This document shows, in pieces, positions 24,045 through 31,446 of a stretch of 64,000 nucleotides of DNA. Numbering within the stretch: position 1 is the stretch's first letter; every line of letters starts with the position of its first letter. The translations under genes were made by a program, and so were the position numbers. The stretch is from Paraconexibacter algicola. GTDB taxonomy: Bacteria > Actinomycetota > Thermoleophilia > Solirubrobacterales > Solirubrobacteraceae. The notes below the pieces were generated by a model, which saw nothing but the letters and a program-made list of their open reading frames with translations, ran no database searches and was not told the DNA's origin. The DNA lies in assembly GCF_003044185.1 (NCBI RefSeq), contig NZ_PYYB01000002.1, positions 62,001-126,000 of the forward strand, read 5' to 3'.

Positions 24045-25430
24045 TCAGTGGCGGACGACCTTCTCGCAGTCCCCGGTGGTGCGGTCGTGCTTGTCGAGCT
24101 CGACCACGTCGAAGCCCGGCCCGCAGGTGATCGTCGCGGGCCGGCTCGCGTACGCCTGGATCACGTCGTTGCCGGGCCCGGCGTCGATGACGTTGCGGCC
24201 CGCCCCGCGGACCCGGATGCGGTCGTCGCCGTCCCCGGCGCGGATCGTGTTGCTCCCCGAGCCCCCGTTGACCTCGTCGTCGCCGGGGCCGCCGTCGAGC
24301 TCGTTGCGCCCCGGGCTGCCGTAGATGACGTCGGCGCCGTTGCCGCCGAACACGCGGTCCAGGGCGGTCGAGCGGTCGCCGTGCAGCCGGTTGGCCCAGA
24401 GGATGTCGTCCCCGTCGTCCCCGTAGATGCGGTCGGCGCCGTGGGAGCCCAGGAGCGTGTCGTTGCGCGCCGTCCCGTGCTTGCTCGCCCCACCGTAGGG
24501 CGCGAGCCAGGTGATGCCCGCGCGCGGGTCGCGAGCCGGGGCGGCGACGAGCAGGATCCGCTCGCAGTTGCGCACCCGGCCGCCGCGGCGCAGCTGCCGG
24601 TCGGAGATCCCGCCCTGGTCGTCGACGCGGTCCATCTCGACCGTGTCGTTCCCCGGGCCGCAGTCGATCAGCTCGTCCTTGCCGCGGTCGTTGGCGTGGA
24701 TCAGGTCGTCGCCCGGGCCGCCCAGGAGCGTGTCGCGGCCGCTGTCGCCCCACAGCTCGTCGGCGCCCGTGCCGCCGAGGACGACGTCGTGCCCGGTGCC
24801 GCCGTGCAGCAGGTCGTCGCCGCTGCCGCCCACGACCCGGTCCTGGGCGGCACCGCCGTAGAGGAGGTCGGCGCCCGACCCGCCGTTGAGCGTGTCGTGG
24901 CCGAAGCCGGCGGTCAGCAGGTCGCGGCCGGTGCCGCCGAGCAGCACGTCATCACCCGCCGCCCCGTCCAGCCAGTCGGTGCCGGGACCGCCGAGCACGC
25001 GGTCCGGCCCGGTCTCCCCGTACAGGGTGTCGTCCCCGCCGCGGCCCGAGACGAGGTCGTGCCCGCCGCGGCCGTAGAGCGTCTCGTCGATCCCGCCGCC
25101 GCGCAGCCGGTCGGCCCCGGGGCCGCCCACGCGCACCCGCACACGGCCGGTCGTCGGGAGCGGGCTCTGCGGCGCGGTGGGGCTCGACAGGTCGTGGGCC
25201 GGGTCGACGTTCGCCGGCACGCGCGACGGCGCCGGGACCGGCGTGGGCGTCGGCTCGGGCGTCGGCGTCGGGGTCGGCTCGGGGGTGGGGGTCGGCTGCG
25301 GGGTGGGCTGCGGCTTGGGGCAGAGGATCGGGATCAGGCACGACTGCGCGGCGGCAGGCGAGGCGGGGAGCCCGACCGCCATCAGCGGGGTGGCGAGCGA
25401 CAGCGCGAGGAGGAGGCGGCGGGCCGACAT
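24045..25430 (-). CDS. Secreted RTX-type repeat protein with Pro-Thr linker
   Basis: A signal peptide (MSARRLLLALSLATPLMAVG, cut near AAAQS) precedes a PTPTPEPTPTP linker of about 30 residues. About fifteen calcium-binding nonapeptides follow, for example GGRGGDDTLYGE, GGSGADLLYGG, GGTGHDVVLGG and GGPGDDEVNGG. They are interrupted by a short Cys-containing insert near residue 270. The protein has 461 residues. The beta-roll repeats imply calcium-dependent folding outside the cell. No catalytic domain or sorting signal is seen. AGGA lies shortly before ATG 25430. Confidence 0.78.
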   Translation of the reverse strand: MSARRLLLALSLATPLMAVGLPASPAAAQSCLIPILCPKPQPTPQPTPTPEPTPTPTPEPTPTPVPAPSRVPANVDPAHDLSSPTAPQSPLPTTGRVRVRVGGPGADRLRGGGIDETLYGRGGHDLVSGRGGDDTLYGETGPDRVLGGPGTDWLDGAAGDDVLLGGTGRDLLTAGFGHDTLNGGSGADLLYGGAAQDRVVGGSGDDLLHGGTGHDVVLGGTGADELWGDSGRDTLLGGPGDDLIHANDRGKDELIDCGPGNDTVEMDRVDDQGGISDRQLRRGGRVRNCERILLVAAPARDPRAGITWLAPYGGASKHGTARNDTLLGSHGADRIYGDDGDDILWANRLHGDRSTALDRVFGGNGADVIYGSPGRNELDGGPGDDEVNGGSGSNTIRAGDGDDRIRVRGAGRNVIDAGPGNDVIQAYASRPATITCGPGFDVVELDKHDRTTGDCEKVVRH

Positions 25431-25680
25431 GCTCTTCCTGTCGGCGAATGTCCGCCCGGACTGAAGACATTCGTCGCGGTGCCGAAGCGCGTCGCGCCAA
25501 GTCCTCGGATTTCGTGTGCACCCACGTGCCGCTTTCGCGGGTTTCGCGGTACAAAAGCGTCACAAAACCGTGTCGTCGCCGCGCTGGTCAGCGCACGACG
25601 AGGACGATGCCGTCATCGCACGAGGCGTGCGATCCAGTGGGTGGGGGCCCACCGGGACAGCGAGACAGGGGGTTTCACCG
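25431..25680. other. 250-base divergent intergenic region with two hairpins
   Basis: No protein gene is seen here. It separates the RTX-type gene from the zinc-ribbon membrane protein gene. It holds two adjacent inverted repeats: ATCGCACG-AGG-CGTGCGAT (25615-25633), and GGTGGG-GG-CCCACC (25640-25653). AGGGGG lies about 8 bases before ATG 25681. The hairpins lie in the likely 5' leader; no known riboswitch class is recognised. Confidence 0.45.
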
Positions 25681-26802
25681 ATGGAGCAGGACCAGGGATC
25701 CGCGGAGCGTCCGCGGAGCATCGCCGGGACGGCGACGGGCGGAGCGACGACGTTCCAGCGCGCGCTCCCGTTTCTCGTGGCGCTGATCCCGCTGGCGATC
25801 GCCATCGCGGTCGTGCCGGGACGCACGCTCGCCGTCGACGCGTGCCCGCCTGGCGGCGAGGGCCTGCTCGGCTGCCAGATCCAGAAGGGCTGGGCGCCCT
25901 ACGTCACCGCCGTCAGCCTCGTGTGGCTCGGCCTGTACGTCGCCGGCCAGATCGTCTTCCTCGGCGGCCCGCGGCTGCTCGCCCACCTGCGTGCGGGCGA
26001 CCGCCTGCGGCGCGCCCCGCGGCTCACCGGCACGGCGGGCCACAGCGACCCGGCGCTGGCCGCCGCCTCCTGGGGGCAGGCCGCGAGCACCACCGAGGCC
26101 ACCAAGGTCATGGGTGGTTTCGCCTGGTCGCAGGCCGCCAGCCGCGCCGCCCGCGTCACCGCCACCCCCGAGCTGCTCGGGGCGATCGCCCCGCGGGAGA
26201 CGCACCCGCCGCTGCGCCCCGCCCCTGCAGCCCCCGCCCCGCCGGCGCCCGTCGCCGACGTGACGACCGCGGCCCCCGCCCCGCGCCCCGTGTCGCTGGC
26301 GGGCGGGACCGCCCTGCACGTCTGCGGCACGTGCCTGCGCATCGTCGAGGGCGACCCGCAGGCGCAGGGCCTCACCTGCGCCGGGTGCGGCACGCTCGTG
26401 CTGCCCCAGGCCCGGGTGCGCAGCGCGGCGCCCGTCCCGGCCGCCGACGACCCCACCCGCATCGTCCTGCTCGCGGGCGTCCTCGACGCGCGCGGCGTGC
26501 AGCGGCTCGAGCAGGCGATCGTCCGGCGCCCGGGCGAGCCGCGCCGCATCGTCGTCCTGCAGCTCCCGAGCGGCTGCGCCGTCGACGGGGCGGCCCGGAG
26601 CGCCGTCCTGCGCGCCGTGGCCTCCGCGCACGCCGACGACGGCGAGATCGTCCTCGCGGTCACCGACGCCCAGCTGCGCGGCGAGCTCACCGCGCTCGGC
26701 CTCACGGTCGCCCCGACGACCACGGACGCGATGACGCTCGCCGCCGAGCTCGACGTGGCGCGCCCGCACCTGAGCCTCGTCCCCCGCCAGGTGGCCGGCT
26801 GA
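25681..26802 (+). CDS. Membrane zinc-ribbon protein with STAS-like C-terminal domain
   Basis: The 373-residue protein has two transmembrane helices (about 28-46 and 73-95) flanking a short outer loop with two Cys (55 and 65). An Ala/Pro-rich cytoplasmic stretch leads to a four-Cys zinc ribbon at 215-236 (CGTC...CAGC). The C-terminal 110 residues (RIVLLAGVLDARGVQRLEQA, then RRIVVLQLPSG and EIVLAVTDAQLRGELTALGL) have the strand-helix order of STAS anti-sigma antagonists, but no clear phosphorylated Ser. The domain call is by eye. It is coupled to the small gene at 26802. Confidence 0.6.
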   Translation: MEQDQGSAERPRSIAGTATGGATTFQRALPFLVALIPLAIAIAVVPGRTLAVDACPPGGEGLLGCQIQKGWAPYVTAVSLVWLGLYVAGQIVFLGGPRLLAHLRAGDRLRRAPRLTGTAGHSDPALAAASWGQAASTTEATKVMGGFAWSQAASRAARVTATPELLGAIAPRETHPPLRPAPAAPAPPAPVADVTTAAPAPRPVSLAGGTALHVCGTCLRIVEGDPQAQGLTCAGCGTLVLPQARVRSAAPVPAADDPTRIVLLAGVLDARGVQRLEQAIVRRPGEPRRIVVLQLPSGCAVDGAARSAVLRAVASAHADDGEIVLAVTDAQLRGELTALGLTVAPTTTDAMTLAAELDVARPHLSLVPRQVAG

Positions 26803-26987
26803 TGTCCGTGCTCGCGATCGTCCTCGTCGCCTGGCTCGTCCTGGCCGGCGTGGCGCTCGCGACCGGGTGGGCGCTGCTCCACGCCGCGCGGCGCACCGAC
26901 GAGGCCGCCGACCGCGACCTCGCCCGGGCGCTGCGCGATGCGCCCTCACCGGCGGCGGCCCCCCGGCGGGCCGCCGGGCTCTCCTGA
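26802..26987 (+). CDS. Small single-pass membrane protein
   Basis: This 61-residue protein starts MSVLAIVLVAWLVLAGVAL, one transmembrane helix followed by a charged tail (RRTDEAADRDLARALRDAP). Its ATG shares a base with the stop of the zinc-ribbon membrane protein (TGATG), so the two are very probably translated together and may form a complex. I recognise no family. Confidence 0.6.
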   Translation: MSVLAIVLVAWLVLAGVALATGWALLHAARRTDEAADRDLARALRDAPSPAAAPRRAAGLS

Positions 26988-27046
26988 GCCGCCGACTGGA
27001 CGGCTGTTCGATCCCGGGTGGCACCCGGCCTGCCGACCCTCAGGTC

Positions 27047-27268
27047 GTGCCCTCCCCCCTCCCCGCCGTGACCTGCCTCGACTGCGGCTTCGCCTGGAAC
27101 AGCGCGGCGATGGCCGACGGCCTGCGGCTGCTCGGCACCTGCGCGCGCTGCGGCACCGGCACGCTCGCCTTCCGCGACGCGCCGCCGTCGGCGCCCGCGC
27201 CGCAGGCGCGCGCGACCGCCGACCACGACGGCGCGCCGCACCTGGTGCTGGGCGTCCCACGACGCTGA
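27047..27268 (+). CDS. Small zinc-ribbon protein
   Basis: This 73-residue protein has two CxxC knuckles, CLDCGFAW and CARCGTGTL, spaced about 22 residues apart, followed by an Ala/Pro-rich tail. It resembles rubredoxin-like or zinc-ribbon small proteins of actinobacteria; the function is unknown. GTG 27047 has GACCCT 6 bases upstream. It lies between the membrane zinc-ribbon unit and the FtsH-like operon. Confidence 0.55.
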   Translation: MPSPLPAVTCLDCGFAWNSAAMADGLRLLGTCARCGTGTLAFRDAPPSAPAPQARATADHDGAPHLVLGVPRR

Positions 27269-27370
27269 CCCGGCCGTCCCGGCGGCCACCTGGACCGGGC
27301 GTCGAAACCGGTTCGGACCGCGTGCGCAATCCCGTCGCGCCCATGATCCGAACACCGCTCCGGGGCGCAG

Positions 27371-27376
27371 TACGCT
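27371..27376 (+). promoter_or_regulatory. -10 hexamer TACGCT for leaderless FtsH-like gene
   Basis: TACGCT is followed by 6 bases and then ATG 27383. No Shine-Dalgarno sequence is present. It probably drives the three-gene FtsH-like operon. Confidence 0.5.
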
Positions 27377-27382
27377 CCCGCC

Positions 27383-29845
27383 ATGAGCGTCCCGTCCAGC
27401 AGCTCCGTCGGCCCGGCGAGCCGGTCCGACAGCGACGCCCTCGCCCTCGCCTGGCGGCGGCTGGGCCGCGCCGCCACCGCGGTCGCGCTGCTCACCTCGC
27501 CCGCGTTCTTCCTCACGCTCGTCGTCGTCAACGACTGGCCGATCTGGGTCGCGGTGCTCGTGACGCTGTTCGCGATCGCCGCGTTCCGCGGGCTCGTCGA
27601 CCTGATCTGCCACCGGCTGATCGAGCGCCCGTCGCTCTACAACGCCTCCGAGCGCACGAAGGCCGAGGACGTCGTCTTCCGGCGGCGGCGCTGGTACTGG
27701 CGCACGCGCTTCCGGCGGCTGGTGCTCTACGCGTTCATCGCGCTGGTCGCCCTGCTGCTGGCGCAGCTGTTCGTCCGGCTGCTGCTCGGCACCGGCGCCC
27801 CGTTCTTCACGCCGCTGTCGGCCTTCAACGAGGTCTTCCCCGAGGAGCAGCGCGTCCAGCTGGCGCTCCAGAACAGCCTCATCTTCTTCCAGCTGCCGCT
27901 GCTGTTCTTCGTCAACTTCATGATCTTCTTCGGCCCCCTGCTGATGTTCGGGGTCATGCAGATGAAGGCCTACGAGCCGGGCGAGTCCGACTGGGGCGTG
28001 CGGCTCGAGGACGTCCGCGGCCAGGCCGACTCCAAGCAGGAGGTCGAGCGGGTCATCACGCTGTGGGCCGCCGGCGAGGAGTTCAAGAAGGCCGGCGGCA
28101 AGCCGGAGCGCGGCCTGCTGCTGATCGGCGCGCCCGGCACCGGCAAGACGATGCTCTCCAAGGCGATCGCGACGAGCTTCAACTCGCCGATCATGACCAT
28201 GCCGGGCTCCGGCTTCGCGCAGACGTTCATCGGCCTGGACGTCGTCATGGTGATGATCCTCATCGCGCGCGCCCGCCGCCTCGCGCGCAAGTGGGGCGGC
28301 ACCTGCATGATCTTCATCGACGAGATCGACGCGGTCGGCATGCGGCGCAACGCGCTCGCCGGCGGCTACGGCGAGTCCTCCCCGGGGGTCCGCAGCACCG
28401 AGGACGTCCTCTTCTTCGGCGACTGGGGCGACATCACCCCGACCGGCGACCTGCGCCTCGAGACCGCCGCCTGGCGCGAGCGGATCTTCGCCCAGCGCGC
28501 CGAGGCCGAACGGGCCCTGCGCGACGAGCGTCAGCCGCGGATCATGCGGATGATGTTCCCGGGCATGGGCGGCGGCATGGCGCTCAACCAGCTGCTCGTG
28601 CAGATGGACGGCATGGACAACCCGCCCGTGCTGAAGAAGTTCTTCACGAAGAAGTGGAACACGTTCCTGGACGCGATGTACATCGTGCCCGGCTCGATCT
28701 TCGGCCGCTCGCTGCGCCGCAAGCCGCCCCGCCCCCGTGCCGAGCAGGTCTACTTCATCGGGGCCACCAACGTGCCGCTGAACGCCCTGGACCCGGCGCT
28801 CGTGCGCCCCGGCCGCATGGGCCGCCACATCTTCTTCCGCACCCCGACCAAGGACGACCGCCAGGACGTCTTCGACCTGTACCTCGGGAAGGTCGCGCAC
28901 GACCCGGACCTCGACCGGCCCGAGCGCCGGGACGAGATCGCCCGCATCACCGGCGGCTACTCCCCCGCCATGATCGAGCAGGTCTGCTCGATGGCGCTGA
29001 CCTACGCGCACTCCGACGGGCGCAACGCGTTCCGCTGGGACGACCTCATCGAGGCGATGACGACGATCGAGGCCGGCACCGCGTCGGGCTTCGAGTACAT
29101 CCCCGACGAGCTGCGCGCGGTCGCCATCCACGAGGCCGGGCATGCGGTCGCCTCCCACGTCTACATGGACGGCGTCCTCTCCACGCGGCTGTCGGTGAAG
29201 GCCCGCGGCGCGTCCGGCGGCCACCACCAGGCGATCGAGACCGAGGAGCGGCTCATCCGCTTCCGCCACGAGCAGGTCGCCCGCATCGTCTGGGCGCTCG
29301 GGGCGATGGCCGCGGAGCGCGTCTTCTACGGCGAGAACTCCCAGGGCGTCGGCGGCGACCTGCACGCCGCGACCACCGAGGCGGCGCTGATGGTCGGGCA
29401 GTGGGGCATGGGCGCCGAGCCCGTCGACCTGAACGGCCACGGCCCCGTCGACCCGAGCGAGCGGGCCGAGCTCGAGTGGCAGATCGGCCGCCGCTTCGAG
29501 CGCGTCGGGCGGGAGATCATGAACCGCTCCAGCGCCGAGGTCGGCGACACCCTCAGCACGCCCGCCAAGGTCCGGCAGGCCGCCCAGATCCTCGGACAGG
29601 CGTACATCACCGCGTACTGCCTCATCGCCCACAACCGCGAGGCGGTCGCCGAGGTCGCAGACGCGATGGTCTCCCGCATCGAGATCCACGGCGACGAGGT
29701 CGTGCGGCTGCTCGACTCCGTCGGCCTGGAGGCCCCCGAGATCGACCTGACCGACGACGCGATCTGGCCGAAGGCGGCGCTCGTGGAGGACGAGCCGCCG
29801 TCCGTGATCCGCGCGCGCCTGCAGCGCGGCAGCACCGAGGACTGA
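27383..29845 (+). CDS. Divergent FtsH-like membrane AAA+ zinc metalloprotease
   Basis: The 820-residue protein has about four hydrophobic segments in its first 195 residues, where FtsH has two. The AAA module has Walker A GAPGTGKT (249-256), Walker B MIFIDEID (309-316), a FIG pore loop and the second region of homology ALDPALVRPGRMGRHI. The peptidase site is HEAGH (583-587) with the third ligand Asp in GVGGDLHAAT (about 659). Two insertions set it apart: about 70 residues after Walker B, and about 40 between MDGMDN and YFIGATN. ATP-driven degradation of membrane proteins is inferred. It is unlikely to be the housekeeping FtsH. It starts an operon with the next two genes. Confidence 0.85.
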   Translation: MSVPSSSSVGPASRSDSDALALAWRRLGRAATAVALLTSPAFFLTLVVVNDWPIWVAVLVTLFAIAAFRGLVDLICHRLIERPSLYNASERTKAEDVVFRRRRWYWRTRFRRLVLYAFIALVALLLAQLFVRLLLGTGAPFFTPLSAFNEVFPEEQRVQLALQNSLIFFQLPLLFFVNFMIFFGPLLMFGVMQMKAYEPGESDWGVRLEDVRGQADSKQEVERVITLWAAGEEFKKAGGKPERGLLLIGAPGTGKTMLSKAIATSFNSPIMTMPGSGFAQTFIGLDVVMVMILIARARRLARKWGGTCMIFIDEIDAVGMRRNALAGGYGESSPGVRSTEDVLFFGDWGDITPTGDLRLETAAWRERIFAQRAEAERALRDERQPRIMRMMFPGMGGGMALNQLLVQMDGMDNPPVLKKFFTKKWNTFLDAMYIVPGSIFGRSLRRKPPRPRAEQVYFIGATNVPLNALDPALVRPGRMGRHIFFRTPTKDDRQDVFDLYLGKVAHDPDLDRPERRDEIARITGGYSPAMIEQVCSMALTYAHSDGRNAFRWDDLIEAMTTIEAGTASGFEYIPDELRAVAIHEAGHAVASHVYMDGVLSTRLSVKARGASGGHHQAIETEERLIRFRHEQVARIVWALGAMAAERVFYGENSQGVGGDLHAATTEAALMVGQWGMGAEPVDLNGHGPVDPSERAELEWQIGRRFERVGREIMNRSSAEVGDTLSTPAKVRQAAQILGQAYITAYCLIAHNREAVAEVADAMVSRIEIHGDEVVRLLDSVGLEAPEIDLTDDAIWPKAALVEDEPPSVIRARLQRGSTED

Positions 29846-29846
29846 C

Positions 29847-30890
29847 ATGAGCGAGTCGCCGAAGCACACCGATCCCCGCGAGCGCCCGTACGACCCGGCG
29901 GGCACGCGCCCCCGCCACGACCCGAAGGACATCGTCCCGCGGGCCCGCGACATCGACCCCGACGCCGAGGCCCGCGGCGAGTCGCTGTGGTCCACCCGGC
30001 CCGACGACACGCCGGCCCCCGACGCGACGCCCGCGCACGACCGCCCGGACGGCGCGGTCCTGACCGCGGCGACGTCCGCCGCCCCGCACCTCGACCGCCC
30101 GCCCCTCGACCCGCTCGCGATCCAGGACGCCGCGCCGCCCGCCGGCACCCCGCGAGCGGCCGGCGCCCGCATGCAGATCGTCCTCGGGGCGCTCGTCACG
30201 ATCGCGGTCGCCGCGCTCGCCGCCGCGGTCCTGATCACCGTCTCCGGCGGCGAGGACGCTCCGTCCGGGCCGCGCTGGTCGGCCTGGATGCCCGACGGGG
30301 ACGCCGGCGAGCGCATCCAGGAGATCGCCACGCGCGTCGGTCGCCAGTACCGCGGCAGCGACGGCAGCCAGCTCGTCGTCGTGACCGGCGGGCCGCTGGA
30401 GGTCGCCGGGCTGCCGCTCACCGTGGCGCTGCGCGAGCCCGTCGCCCAGGGCGGGGACGTCGAGATCGAGGAGGGCAAGGGCGTCCTCTACCGGCTCTGC
30501 GGACTCGGGGACCGCTGCGCGATCGCCGTCGGCAAGCCCTCCCGCGAGCGGCACCTGCTGCTGCGCCGTGAGGCGCTCGAGCTCGCGCTCTACTCCTTCC
30601 ACTACACCGACGTCGACCAGGTCGTCGTGTTCATGCCGCCCCCCAAGGGCAAGGACCCCGACGAGGCGCTGTTCTTCAAGCGCAGCGACCTCGAGCCGCA
30701 GATCAAGCGGCCGCTCGCCGAGTCGCTCACGCCCAGCACGCCGTCCGTCGCGTCCGTGACCCGGTCGACCGACGCCCCGTTCGTGCAGGACCTGACGCTC
30801 GAGACGCTGTTCAAGTTCAGCCTCACCCAGGGCAACTCCGACCAGCGGGCGTTCCTCGTGCTCGACCCGCTGCTCGCGAAGACCCCGTGA
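29847..30890 (+). CDS. Single-pass membrane protein, partner of FtsH-like protease
   Basis: The 347-residue protein has a charged, Pro/Asp-rich cytoplasmic N-terminus of about 105 residues. One transmembrane helix follows (about 110-132, IVLGALVTIAVAALAAAVLI), then an extracytoplasmic domain of about 200 residues. That domain includes GRQYRGSDGSQLVVVTGG and VVVFMPPPKGKDPDEALFF. I recognise no family. Its ATG follows the protease stop after one base (TGAcATG), so co-translation is likely. A substrate adaptor or regulatory partner role is inferred only from position. Confidence 0.65.
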   Translation: MSESPKHTDPRERPYDPAGTRPRHDPKDIVPRARDIDPDAEARGESLWSTRPDDTPAPDATPAHDRPDGAVLTAATSAAPHLDRPPLDPLAIQDAAPPAGTPRAAGARMQIVLGALVTIAVAALAAAVLITVSGGEDAPSGPRWSAWMPDGDAGERIQEIATRVGRQYRGSDGSQLVVVTGGPLEVAGLPLTVALREPVAQGGDVEIEEGKGVLYRLCGLGDRCAIAVGKPSRERHLLLRREALELALYSFHYTDVDQVVVFMPPPKGKDPDEALFFKRSDLEPQIKRPLAESLTPSTPSVASVTRSTDAPFVQDLTLETLFKFSLTQGNSDQRAFLVLDPLLAKTP

Positions 30891-31237
30891 GCGGGGAGCG
30901 GCGCGCCGCGATCGAGCGCGCCGCCGCCCGGCTGCGGACGCTCGACTGGTACCCGCGACCGGTGGACACGCGGCGCGTGCTGCTGCTCACCACCCCGTGG
31001 GTGTTCCGCCTCCCGGGCATGCGGCGCTTCCACGGCTACGCCGCCTGGAACCTGATCCTGCTGAAGCGGCCGCTGGCGCAGGTCTCCGACGACCTCGTCG
31101 TCCACGAGCTCTGCCACGTCTGGCAGATGCAGCACCACCCGGTCGCGATGCCGCTCTCCTACGTGCTGCGCGGCTACTCGCACAACCCCAACGAGCTCGA
31201 GGCCCGGCGGGCCGCCGCGATCACCGCTCGGGCGTGA
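30887..31237 (+). CDS. HExxH metallopeptidase-like small protein
   Basis: This 116-residue protein contains VVHELCHVWQMQHHP, a zinc-binding HExxH motif, with a downstream acidic candidate third ligand in NPNELEARRAA. It has no signal peptide. Similar short proteins resemble the DUF4157-type metallopeptidase core; the call is tentative. GTG 30887 overlaps the upstream stop as GTGA. Its 3' end overlaps the convergent Cys-rich gene by 17 bases. Confidence 0.65.
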   Translation: MSGERRAAIERAAARLRTLDWYPRPVDTRRVLLLTTPWVFRLPGMRRFHGYAAWNLILLKRPLAQVSDDLVVHELCHVWQMQHHPVAMPLSYVLRGYSHNPNELEARRAAAITARA

Positions 31238-31412
31238 CCTCCGCCGGCTCGTAGCCCGGACACTCCCAGACCGGCAGCCGCGGATACTTGGCGTACTCGG
31301 TCTCCCCCGTGAGCTTGGCGCGCTCGCACATGGAGAACACCGATCCGCGGGTGTTCCCGACGACGCGCTGGAACGCGCAGATGTTGCAGAGGCCAGCGGG
31401 CGGTCCGGGCAT
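31221..31412 (-). CDS. Small Cys-rich (putative metal-binding) protein
   Basis: This 63-residue protein has the pattern CNICAFQRVVGNTRGSVFSM, then CERAK, AKYPRLPVWECPGYEP. The four Cys (CxxC, C, C) and the RGS-F-C and KYP-LPV-CPGY landmarks recur in short uncharacterised bacterial proteins, which suggests a zinc or iron site. ATG 31412 is chosen; CAGGCT lies 8 bases upstream. It is divergent from the ABC exporter and convergent with the HExxH gene. Confidence 0.6.
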   Translation of the reverse strand: MPGPPAGLCNICAFQRVVGNTRGSVFSMCERAKLTGETEYAKYPRLPVWECPGYEPAEVTPER

Positions 31413-31446
31413 CACCCCGCAGCCTGACAGGATGGGAGGTCGGGTC

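Noticed and set aside
24160-25140. Dense short repeats that could suggest a CRISPR array
   Set aside because: They are degenerate in-frame codons for Gly/Asp nonapeptides, with no constant repeat and no spacers of equal length.
25431-25680. A c-di-AMP or c-di-GMP riboswitch in the 250-base intergenic region
   Set aside because: Two hairpins are present, but none of the conserved core sequences of those riboswitch classes is seen.
26702-30478. A 1258-codon minus-strand frame opposite the FtsH-like operon
   Set aside because: The composition is low-complexity (Arg, Gly, Asp, Val), and the plus-strand frames hold clear AAA, zinc and membrane motifs.
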